Below the pieces are notes generated by a model. The model was not told the DNA's origin, ran no database searches, and saw nothing but the letters and a program-made list of their open reading frames with translations. From Ancylostoma caninum (lineage: Eukaryota; Nematoda; Chromadorea; Rhabditida; Ancylostomatidae): a stretch of DNA of 64,000 nt. This document shows, in pieces, positions 54,701-64,000 of the stretch. The stretch is from positions 1 to 64,000 of the forward strand of contig JBAJFG010000358.1 of NCBI GenBank assembly GCA_037903475.1, read 5' to 3'. The translations under genes and the position numbers were made by a program. The stretch's first letter is position 1. Every line of letters starts with the position of its first letter.

Positions 54701-56179
54701 CGAGAACCACAAGAATCTATACTTTTCCACCAAAAACAGGAGCAAGGGAGGAATCTTCCTACATAACTAGAGAAAAAGAGGAAAATAAGAGAGCATACCA
54801 AACATATAACAAGGTAGGGCCCAGATGGTTGCAGTTTAGTGCATAAGCTGCAGACTTATCGACAAACATCGAGTGCTCGTCATTTTTTAATTATACTATG
54901 CAGTAAAATTGGCGTGAGCAACGTACATCAAGGTGTAGCGGAAGCAGTCTAGCGTGAATCATCTAGTAGAAATGTGGATCGCAACTGAACCCATAAGGAA
55001 CTAAGGTCCCATGCAGAGCATGCACAGGTAATTATCCTCATCTTTCGTGGACAAGTGAAAATTACTCGTGAAAATTGTGCCCCAGAGTTCCAAAAATATT
55101 TGCTATAGTTTCACTCTGGAAATACATGCTCGAAAAGCTAAAATACATCTTCTAAACAAAGCTTTCCCACAAAAGTAAAGCGATATGCCCCTCAAAACTA
55201 TCAAACATAGGGCCTCACTGCAACTAAGGCAGCGGAGCGGTCGTGCCTAGGTCGAGATTCTAATAAGATCTCATAGAACGTGTCATAACGGAGAATGGGA
55301 GTCGTTAGACTAATGGAATTCGTGATTTTCTGCTCTCGTCATAGAATTTTTCTCGGCTAAAGTAATATCGTGACACTATGGTTAATTTAATGTTTTGGTT
55401 GTGGAGCTGAGATGAACTTGAGGTGATTGATATGTTTTTGTGATGCGGATGAATAAAGGGGACAAATTCGAAGGTTGGGGATTGGGAGATGTTGGTTCAC
55501 AGTAAAATTTCACAAGAATTTCTGTTTTTATGAAAAGGACTGCTTAAATTCCATAGTATTAGGTAGCACGCATACTGAAGCGTATTTGATGAGTTCGAAA
55601 TCGAGTAGTCAGTTCCTAGTACGCTGGAAATTTAAATGCTTGAAAAAGTGAGAGTGAATTGGGGGAAAGAAAGATAGGGCTGTTAGGCTTTTTTTTTTGA
55701 GTATTCGAATCTCCGAATCGATCTCGAAATGATGAATTGACTCAGTAAGTTCCACTTTTCCCATATAGGCAAGTACAGTAGATGAGATCATGGATGGATT
55801 CCAGGAATATCAGAGCAGAATCTAAAGGAACGAAGAAATATGCTTGCAGAGCTCAGAACTGCACCAAGAGGAGAGCCCGAAGTGGGATGGAAAGATAGGT
55901 ACTCTGGGGTCTCCAGAAAGGTCTAGGTAGTCAGAGCTCCTGAAGTACCCTACTGCCTCCCCTCCTCCTCTAGTGGGAAAGAGTGGCCCTGATTTCAAGG
56001 AATGCTCAGCCCTATCCTCCCTCTACCGCTCCAGCGCACCCCACTCAGGGAACTGGTGATAGCAATAAAGCCTCTGGAATTCCAGGAGAATATGCCAGTG
56101 GCAAATTCGAGTGGAGATGGCCTGTCTGGCTCGTATTAATCACTATGCTCCGCTCGGTCTTGATACATCAACCGACCAA
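54701..56179. other. no gene recognised
   Basis: AT-rich, nothing supported. Confidence 0.5.
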
Positions 56180-56600
56180 ATAGCCTGCGTGAAGTCAGCC
56201 AGGCAGCCAGGCGTCCAGCTTACATCCCCAGTCTAGAGCTACGGCATCAATCAGGTGACAAACTGCAATGCATCACAGAGTGTGTGTACGATAAACTATC
56301 ACTTTCCGCGGGCCGGCAGACGACGGAGACGTATGCCATTTCATTTGAAATGAAAGCCGAGAAGAAGGATGACACCAGCGGACGTGGGCATCAGAACAGC
56401 GTGGCTGCGTGTGTCGGGAGATGTTGTCATCAAGTGATGGCGGACATAAAAAGACAGCTGTACTCTCGACGGCAGGTGGTCATCATGTCCGACCTGCGCA
56501 TACGGACAAACGCATGCGTCATACCGCGGTAAACACTCTAGCGGATTAGCTGACGAAAACGACGAGCCGGCGTCGAATTACGTGACATTATTGACAACAC
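56180..56600. promoter_or_regulatory. GC-rich island with site-dense flanks
   Basis: Contains the palindrome ATTTCATTTGAAAT (56339-56352), CAGGTGACA and ATCAGGTG-type E-box words, and CGGCAGGTGGTCATCATGTC. No supported exon. Candidate enhancer. Confidence 0.33.
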
Positions 56601-58559
56601 CAGCGGAAGGACTGTAATCCTCACAAGGTAGAGATCCTTATTTGCTAGAAAGGACCAGAAAAAAATGGAATGAATCAATTATGGGATGTTAACCGTGGAT
56701 AACACCAATAATTTTCCCGCTAGCTGAACAAATAATGCTCTTCAAAAGGAAAGCCGCCCTCATTTTGGTCAACACCTCCAGCAGGGTGCCAACCTAATAA
56801 GTGGAACCTGTACAAACCTAATAGCGGTATGTAGAAAACCTCGATCCCGAAAATGTTTTAGGCTTTTTCTTCACATCCTAGCGGGGCGTTTCCATTTGTT
56901 TTACACCATTTCCTTAACAGGATAATCTAAGAAAAACGAAATACAAAAATATCTCTCTGCTAGTACAAGAATCAGGCAGTGTTACTTGATAATTGTAAGG
57001 ATCGCTTTTTGATTAGGTACACTGAATCCAGGCTAGAAAAATCCGAACTAACGCGCGAGTATAAACGGCTAAAGAGCTCCCTAAACCAGCTGCTTACCAG
57101 TTACAGTCAATTTCAAACGCGGCGATAGCTGAGTATTCGTGCATATTTTTGCCTGTCCAGCTTTTTTTCTCCTCCTCTCTCCACAATTCCTAGTCCCTTT
57201 CGTACGCTCTCTTTTTCTATGCCATTTCTCCAAGTATTTTCCCCAGTTAAATAGCTAATATTTCAAAAACATCAATATGGTTGCGGTGCAGATCAATTAG
57301 ATTACATCTCAACGTGTTCGCATTGTTAGCGCTTGTACAGGAATGCCTTTGTTCAAAATTCAGAGCATGACCTTAGACCTCGAACCTTAGAAGAGCAACG
57401 ATAAAGCTTAAGAGAAATATCTCCAGGAAACCGGTAACAAGTGTGTTTTGCTATTTCAGGAGATTATCTGTTCAGTTCCAAAAATTTAAACAAAATCAGC
57501 GTTTTTTTTTTTGTTTTCAAGTGATTATCAACAATGGTTTATGGACCACTAAGAGGAACGTCTTTCCAGGGATGAGTCACAGAATAATGCTATTATTTTA
57601 TAGGCTTCTGAATGGATATGAAGCGCGGATGTGTTTTCACGACACCATTTCAATACTGTTTTTTAAACATTTTTCATTACTTGAGTTCAAAGATGTTCCT
57701 GGACAGCAGGTGTAAATTAATGCCAACCAGCAGAGCCCTATCTTCTACCAGTGGCATCACTTTTTTCCCAACCACGTCCTCTCACAAGTCTGCGATCAGC
57801 GCCATACGTAGAAATTACTGTACATGCTTCTGTTATCGCCACCGCTATGAGGTAATCGCTGCGATTCTGCTAATGACATGGATGCAAAGCAGCACCAGCG
57901 TGGAGAACGACAACTTACCATCAAGCAGAAGGGATTGCGCTTGAATTTAGCACCAGCAAGGTTGGTGCTAATGAAGCAGCATGCTAAAATCATAGCTGGA
58001 TGTGAGGTCGTTGAGACTTAGCGCGCCGTAATTGAATCGCTGCGATTGGAGGCATATTCAAAGTCTAGGACATATGAATATTTATGCTGATCGTACAAGG
58101 CAGTTCTCTTGAAAATATTGGTAGAACACGGATTGTGCTAAACGCAATTCTAGGAATCTTGCAATTTCGTTGACATCTGCTCAATGTGGGGGAATAAACG
58201 CCGAGTTGTTGACTTTTAATAATCCTCTTATACCTCAGAAAAAATAAGAGGTTTGTATTGAAACGATACGGCAGTAGAGAACTTGCAATGTCACGGAATG
58301 ACACATTGCAACCTTTGGTACTAGGCAAACTGGGACAAGTTCTGTGGGGCAAACGCACCCTAGAATCGTCTGGTTGGGTAGAGTCATTGTTCAGGAGCAT
58401 TGGAAGGGAATGTATTGGTAATCGCGGTCATTACAATGAAGAGAAAACCACTATGAAGTGGTGGGCTGTTTGACTCTCAGGCAACGTTTTTTTTTAAAGA
58501 AAAAGTGAAGAAATCGTATAAATAAATCTACTGGAAATGAAATGATATCTTGGACGGTA
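56601..58559. other. no gene recognised
   Basis: AT-rich. A short duplicated phrase, TAATCGCTGCGATTCTGC and TGAATCGCTGCGATTGGAG (57850 and 58033), is noted. Confidence 0.45.
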
Positions 58560-59110
58560 AATGGCCGACCCTATAAGGTCGCTAACCATTGAAGCCCTTT
58601 ACGGACATGGTAAAAAGGTGCCGCATGTGCTTGACGCCCATCTAGGACGACTCCCGGACCGATCCAGGGAATCAGGGAGCGTCGGGCGACGGTGGCTGGC
58701 GTGTGTCAGGGCGGTGCAGGGGTTGCGAGTTGGCTGGCCAGCGACTACGACTAATGCGATGCGACTCATCAAGATCTGATTCGATCGAAATTGCTTCGTC
58801 CGGATACAACACATAGACATAGACACACACGCACAACTGCTTCGTGCACAAAACTTGTCAGTCATGTCGTCAGCTCGATTATCGCCGTTGACAGCAGTTT
58901 TAGTGTTAAATCATTTGTGACAAAGCACACGTCACACACGCACGCTGCCCCGATGGTCGCCCGGCAGGCACACTGCAACTCTGTGCTGGCAGCAAGAAAT
59001 AAACGGAAACCGCGCACACGACCGCGGCTGGAAAGCGATGGAAGTTCTTTGGAATGACGACCGATGCCCGAACATCTATGGAAACTGCCTGACAATGACT
59101 ACGGTAGCCT
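58560..59110. promoter_or_regulatory. GC-rich island
   Basis: CpG-rich, containing the palindrome GACCCTATAAGGTC (58566-58579) and ACACAYGCACAC runs. No recognised coding exon. Confidence 0.3.
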
Positions 59111-61360
59111 TCGAACAAGCACACCCATTACGGAGAGAGGCGCCCAGAATGTAAGTGAAGAAGTATTAGGAAGGTCTTCTGTGAGGTTGTCAGTCATGTC
59201 CACCGACCCATCCAACGTAATTTCTATCAATTTTACGTGGAGCTAAAAAAGTAACATAGAACGGAAAAACTGCAGAATGCAGAATGGCCAACTTTGGTTT
59301 TTTTTGTTTTTCTTCGGAAGCCTTCAAGCGCACCCCAAATTCTCCCAGGCTTTCCGTTGAGTGTTTAACGGTGACCTCGAATAGATCGATAGAGTACGAC
59401 TAGTCATAGTTTCTGAGGAATATTGTAGACAACCTCCCCTGCTTTAGTTGTATGCACTGGAAATCGCAGTATGAAGAGAACTAAACTCGAAAATCAGGTA
59501 AAACTGTGTTATGTGAATAAAGCCGAGAGTATCTTCTAGAACAAGAAGGAAGGGAAGAAACGAACACTGGAGTTCTACAGAAGTCGGAGAAATCCATGAG
59601 ATTCAAATGAGGTACATCCGGCAGCTTCAGCATCTCCCCACACTGATTTAGAAACACTTTTCAAAATTGATCTTCGTAGCCCCCCCCCCCCCGTGGATAA
59701 ACAATCCACGTCCACGAGCATAAATCACACCTTATGAATCAGGGTTAGTTTTTCAAACGAAAAATGCCTAACACTGCAGAGAGAAGTTTTCTTTTCTGAG
59801 ATCCTTCTCCTCCTTCACGTGTTTAATTCGGTGGCACAGAAGTCTGGGCCAGCGAACCAAGGAAGTTATGAAGGAGAAGGGTCTCAGTACCAGCAATGGG
59901 AAGAATCTATGTCGAAACATTATTCTTGTGTTGGGAGCAATGAATGGAGTTCTGGTTTCATTTCTCTGGGAATTTTCTTTTCAATTTTTTGCAGTGCGGT
60001 CAATGATTATCAATACCGTAATGTTTCGACGCTTGAGTCATACAATAGGCAAGATCGCGGCAGAAAGCTGATTCGATAGCAGCTTCTTAACTACTCGTTC
60101 ATTAGGTTTCTTTGAAAATTTCCGAAATATCTTCCTGTGAGAGCAACAAATAATGAAGTAGTTCTTTAGAAAGGCAAATAGATAAATTTGGCGAAGAAAT
60201 CGAACGAAACAGTGCATATCTGAGCAAAATTTACAAGTTTCCCTGGCAAATTCAGTTTGAAACGACTTGGGAATGCGGTGAATTTACCAGAAAAGTGCAA
60301 GTGTTTCTGCAAAAATGCAGCACCGTCCTTGTACATGAAATTTATTTGATTACGTCCAAGTTGATTTGAGACATAGGACACATTCAGGTGATTTTCTGTC
60401 GTTTTAATTCAGTGGTTAAACACCAACAGTAAATAAACACAAGGTCAATGAATGCTAGGCTGGGATTAATGAAATGTGAACCAACGTTAACCACTAAGAA
60501 AATGGTGATTAGAGAGACTGATCTTCGTGTCGAACTGTTCCCCAGGAAGACAGTTCCGAGCGTACTGTGAGGCGATGCAGGATGTGAAGATTGGTTCACT
60601 AACCTGGTTAAGCTTCCATGTATCCAGCCCTGGTTATATGAGAAGTGGATCATCAAGTAGATGAGTTCTGAACAGTAGTTAAATCTGAACGAGGCTTCAA
60701 TGCTGTATGCGCCAGTCGTACCCTATTGTAGTAAACTGTTCCCTAGAAGGGCAGTTCCGAGCCGACTTTACACGGAATCGCTGCCCTTCACTAAACATCG
60801 AAACGACTAATTACATCAATTCCGCTTCGATGGCTGCGAGCCATTCATGGGGGAGACCGTTCGCACTATCTTTTAACCCCGATTCCAGTCTGAAATTAAC
60901 TAATTCCCTTACAATTTTGGTCACCAATAAAGGATGTATTGGATGCAAAGCAAATGAATGAGTAGAATGCAGGATACAGGCCGCAGCTTGTTAGACTTTA
61001 ATAGGCGATTCATTCCATTTCCCCTAATCATTGAATGCTTTCAGGTGGGTAAGGCATTATTTAGGACTTCACGCGCCAAAATCATCCAACGTGGTCCTTC
61101 GAGAACCTGAAATTTGGAGCAACTTCTTTGCACAATCCATCAAAATGTAAATGTATCAACGTCATAAAACTAACCATCGCTTTGTTCGACATGGAGTTGA
61201 AGGGGTTCAGCTCTTTGTCATCTTGGACAAGAGCCAATTTGAGAAGGTTATGCTTTCGCCCTCTTAAATTTGTTTTATATCTTTAGGCTAGATTCCCGCT
61301 CAGGATAGCGGACAAAGTTGACCATCAACATGTAATTTGCGAAAAGATCTGTGTTTATTG
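59111..61360. other. no gene recognised
   Basis: AT-rich. A direct repeat AACTGTTCCCCAGGAAGACA / AACTGTTCCCTAGAAGGGCA, each followed by GTTCCGAGC, occurs at 60534 and 60735. A frame with a hydrophobic stretch (ILVLGAMNGVLVSFLWEF) at 59868-60071 is unassigned. Confidence 0.4.
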
Positions 61361-61362
61361 TG

Positions 61363-61442
61363 ACATGTTATGTTATGTTATGTTATATTATGTTATGTTG
61401 TGTTATGTCATGTGATGTTGTGCTATGTTATGTCATGTTATT
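61363..61442. repeat. (TTATG)n microsatellite
   Basis: About 15 imperfect copies of TATGT/TTATG. Confidence 0.95.
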
Positions 61443-61732
61443 TATTCACGCTTGATTATAGTAGATTTCTCGAAGGTGCATCAAACAAAGGAAGATTATT
61501 TCCAAAGTGTAGGTATTTCAGTGTGCGCTGGGATAATAATGGATGCAATTCCAAACCACGACTGATAAACGGATCGCCCTCCTCGTATGGCTGTGAAAGG
61601 GTCCCCTACCGAGATCCTCGTTCTAAAACCTACACTAAGCATGAATTAGTCGAGGCCTTTTTAATGAACAGTTGAAACTAGCCAAAGCTCTAGAAAATAA
61701 TAGGCTTGATAGGTGGTGGGTGGTAGGTGGTG

Positions 61733-61900
61733 GTGTTGACCGAATCGAATGATATTCGAACAGTCTTTTGAATATACATATACGGTAAGGCCGCTCACAC
61801 CATACCGAATCTTTACTTAATCTCGTTCTCTCCAGGTCTGGTGTAAGCTATGTGCTCTCAAATTACTGTGTGTGGTCGAATATTTGAATGATCATTAAAT
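61733..61900. mobile_element. solo end of a TTCGAA-array element
   Basis: TGTTGACCGAATCGAATGAT, then ATTCGAAC, matches the left terminus of the element at 39256 (GTTTTGACCGAATCGAATAA). No second end located. Confidence 0.45.
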
Positions 61901-62330
61901 ATTATTTGGTTCGCTCCAAGATATTAGTTGCTTGAGAGCTTTTTGCGAAATAAACGTCGAAGGCTTAATTTACTCGTCATGGCTATGCCGGAATCAAGCT
62001 TATTTAGGGTATGTTTTTGAAGTTGACATGAATTTTCCTAAATACATCACACATTCACTGATTCTTTACTAAAAACCTATTATAGTCAGCGTCAGAAGTA
62101 GAGAACATAGCGATGAGTCTAGGTGCATTATCTACCCAGTGCATAACTTCCAATGCCCATTTCCACATTACTGTCCCTTTACTCTCCTCTATGGAGTTTT
62201 TCAGTAGCAGACTGCTCGCAATCACATTCACAGAATAGCCCCTGTAACAGAGAGTCGCGTTTCAATCTCTGAGGCGCTAATGGAACTCTTTCGAAAGAAG
62301 TTTAAGACACACTATAAAACTGGTCCTCTG
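61901..62330. other. no gene recognised
   Basis: AT-rich, nothing supported. Confidence 0.45.
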
Positions 62331-62480
62331 TCATCTCCGCAGCATCTGTTCGCATAATCTGCGCGGACTGCTGGGGACGAACGCGTGGGGGCTGTCAGTG
62401 TGCTACTTATTTGATGGATATTGTCAAACAGTTGCTCTGACAGTGACAGAATGGTGGAGCGATACATAGCCGAGGAATTG
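62331..62480. promoter_or_regulatory. GC-rich island
   Basis: GCGCGGACTGCTGGGGACGA and a run of CTGTCAGTGTGC/TTGTCAAACAGTTGC/CTGACAGTGACAG words, rich in TGACAG-type (TALE homeodomain-like) sites. Inference only. Confidence 0.3.
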
Positions 62481-63474
62481 ACTGGATAAAAGTATATTTC
62501 AGCCTCAAGAGAGGGCGCCTAGAAACCTAGAGATAGCCAAAATGTTGAGAAAATTGAGGAGGAAAGAAAATGCAGCGAGATCAGAGGAAAAAAAAACTAG
62601 AGGAACGAGAGATAGTCTTTGAGGACATCCTTGGTTTTTCATTTTTCGTGGGAATGTACTGTAGCTTTCACTGTATGGTAAAAATCCACTGATTTCATAA
62701 ATTTGGCTAATAAGTCATAAATCAATTTAAAAGTTCAAAAACCCGAGGATTAGAAAGCCCAGGGAAACTTACGCCCTATTTTTCTCGAGAATTCGCACTT
62801 TCACCTTATTCGAAATTGAACATTCGAATTTGAACAGATATTCAACACCTCGTTTGGCCTCAGCGACAAAAATTAAGGCTATGTATATCCCGTTCTACCT
62901 ATCGTCGACTTCTTCGTGCTGGGTGAAGCTGCACAACTGGCTCTAGTTGTGTTGCGATCGTATTCATGATCTACAGACGATGAGGTGGTCATTCCCATCT
63001 ATCCTTGAAAATGGATCACGTACATTATTCTTGGGACCAAGAAATCAATCCGATTTTTTCTCTATTTAACATATTTCAATTATAATATGTTATGCTTCAC
63101 AAATATAATTGCCAAGTTTTATGTGTTTTCACCCCTCCAGAGAGCTTTGTAAGGTCATGTCTCAACCTTTCTCAATAAATGCATGTCAAAAAAGTGTAAA
63201 AGTTAGATTACCCGGTCGACATCATAATGAGGTCGTAATTGCAGACAAGGTCACTCCATCGACCCTTTCTGACCTAATAGACCTAAACATAACTTTATTT
63301 TTGATTTCATAAAAAGAAAAATCTAAGCTAAATCAAACTTTGCTGCAATTTCCGCTGGTACATGCAATCAATAAGCGATTTTTCCAGGAAAATTGCTTTT
63401 ACATAGTCTAAAAAAAAGAAAAAAAACCGCAATAAAACAAACAGTTCTGCCGTAATTGAACAAAACGCCTTCCA
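62481..63474. other. no gene recognised
   Basis: AT-rich. TTCGAA-like words at 62805-62835. Confidence 0.45.
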
Positions 63475-63900
63475 GTAATGGCAGGACACTCGCCGAGTGA
63501 AGGTCACGCACGCACGCGCGCGTTCGTCGCTGATGTCTGCGGACAAGTTCTGCGTCGTTCGTATATAATTAGCGGTTACCGTAATTTCAGGAAATGTCGT
63601 TTGTCGCGCGCGCGGCAAAAACCTGGCGCGATTCCAGTGTACATCGGCGGCGCCGTTTGAAGATGACATTTACATATATCGCGTCCATGTTATGGAATGA
63701 CTTGCTGCGATGCAGTGAGAACCACTGCCGTCCGCGAGACATTAAACTCACTGGACCTCATACTCACAGGCAGACTTCCTTACAGCGTGACAGTGCGTCT
63801 CAATAGGGACTGAGATCCGCCGTAATTGGTCGTAAGTGCGAGATGTCCGGCAATTATCACGCTGTACGCGTCAATGCTGAAGCGCAAGCTGACATTTAGC
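63475..63900. promoter_or_regulatory. GC-rich island
   Basis: CpG-rich (CACGCACGCACGCGCGCGTT; CGCGCGCGGCAAAAACC) in AT-rich sequence; no recognised exon. The window ends shortly after. Confidence 0.3.
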
Positions 63901-64000
63901 CCAAAATTGTGGTGAACAGGGTTGGAGCTAACGCGCAGGTGCCTAGGGAAAAACATAAATAGGTTAGGTACCACTGGCTGAATTCCTAGGAGCTCTAAGG

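Overview
The window looks like an AT-rich, repeat-laden stretch of a clade V (strongylid or hookworm-like) nematode chromosome. The evidence is small exons with T-rich TTTTCAG acceptors, AG sites just upstream of start codons as expected for spliced-leader trans-splicing, a nematode-type F-box gene, a Sre-family chemoreceptor, and many decayed mariner, RTE and hAT-like elements. Genus assignment is inference. Almost every long ORF is a shadow or lies in a repeat. The real genes are split into 20-300 bp exons that I assembled by splice site and phase.

Layout. 1-4.5 kb: a 5'-truncated, frameshifted RTE-type LINE (minus strand) split by a hAT-like element. 4.6-12.6 kb: a tRNA-derived SINE-like block, a candidate first exon of a chemoreceptor, a mariner relic, a 49-bp minisatellite of about 39 copies, then seven phase-compatible exons of a Sre-type seven-transmembrane receptor (plus strand). 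14.9-20.0 kb: a ten-exon coiled-coil protein of 307 aa (minus strand) with a near-full-length dead mariner in one intron. 20.8-30.3 kb: clathrin light chain (221 aa, five exons, minus strand), with a 7.3-kb fourth intron packed with tandem repeats, duplicated segments and a mariner relic. The coiled-coil gene starts about 160-180 bp past the light chain's probable poly(A) signal on the same strand, so the two may form an operon. 30.3-42 kb: an intergenic transposon graveyard holding a Tc1-like MITE, two more hAT-like elements, a mariner nested at the centre of a large palindrome, and other mariner pieces. 42.4-47.4 kb: an orphan C-terminal exon, a tRNA-derived SINE, unassigned exon-like sequence, and an F-box gene (minus strand). 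47.5-64 kb: no recognisable gene. This part carries eight compact GC-rich islands in an AT-rich desert, and a duplicated, decayed EF-hand-like exon.

The most interesting signal is a set of non-autonomous hAT-like elements whose termini are arrays of self-complementary short words (TTCGAATATTCGAA, or TTTTCCG). Two have well-defined 8-bp target duplications. One sits inside the LINE, whose reading frame lets the insertion boundaries be read directly.
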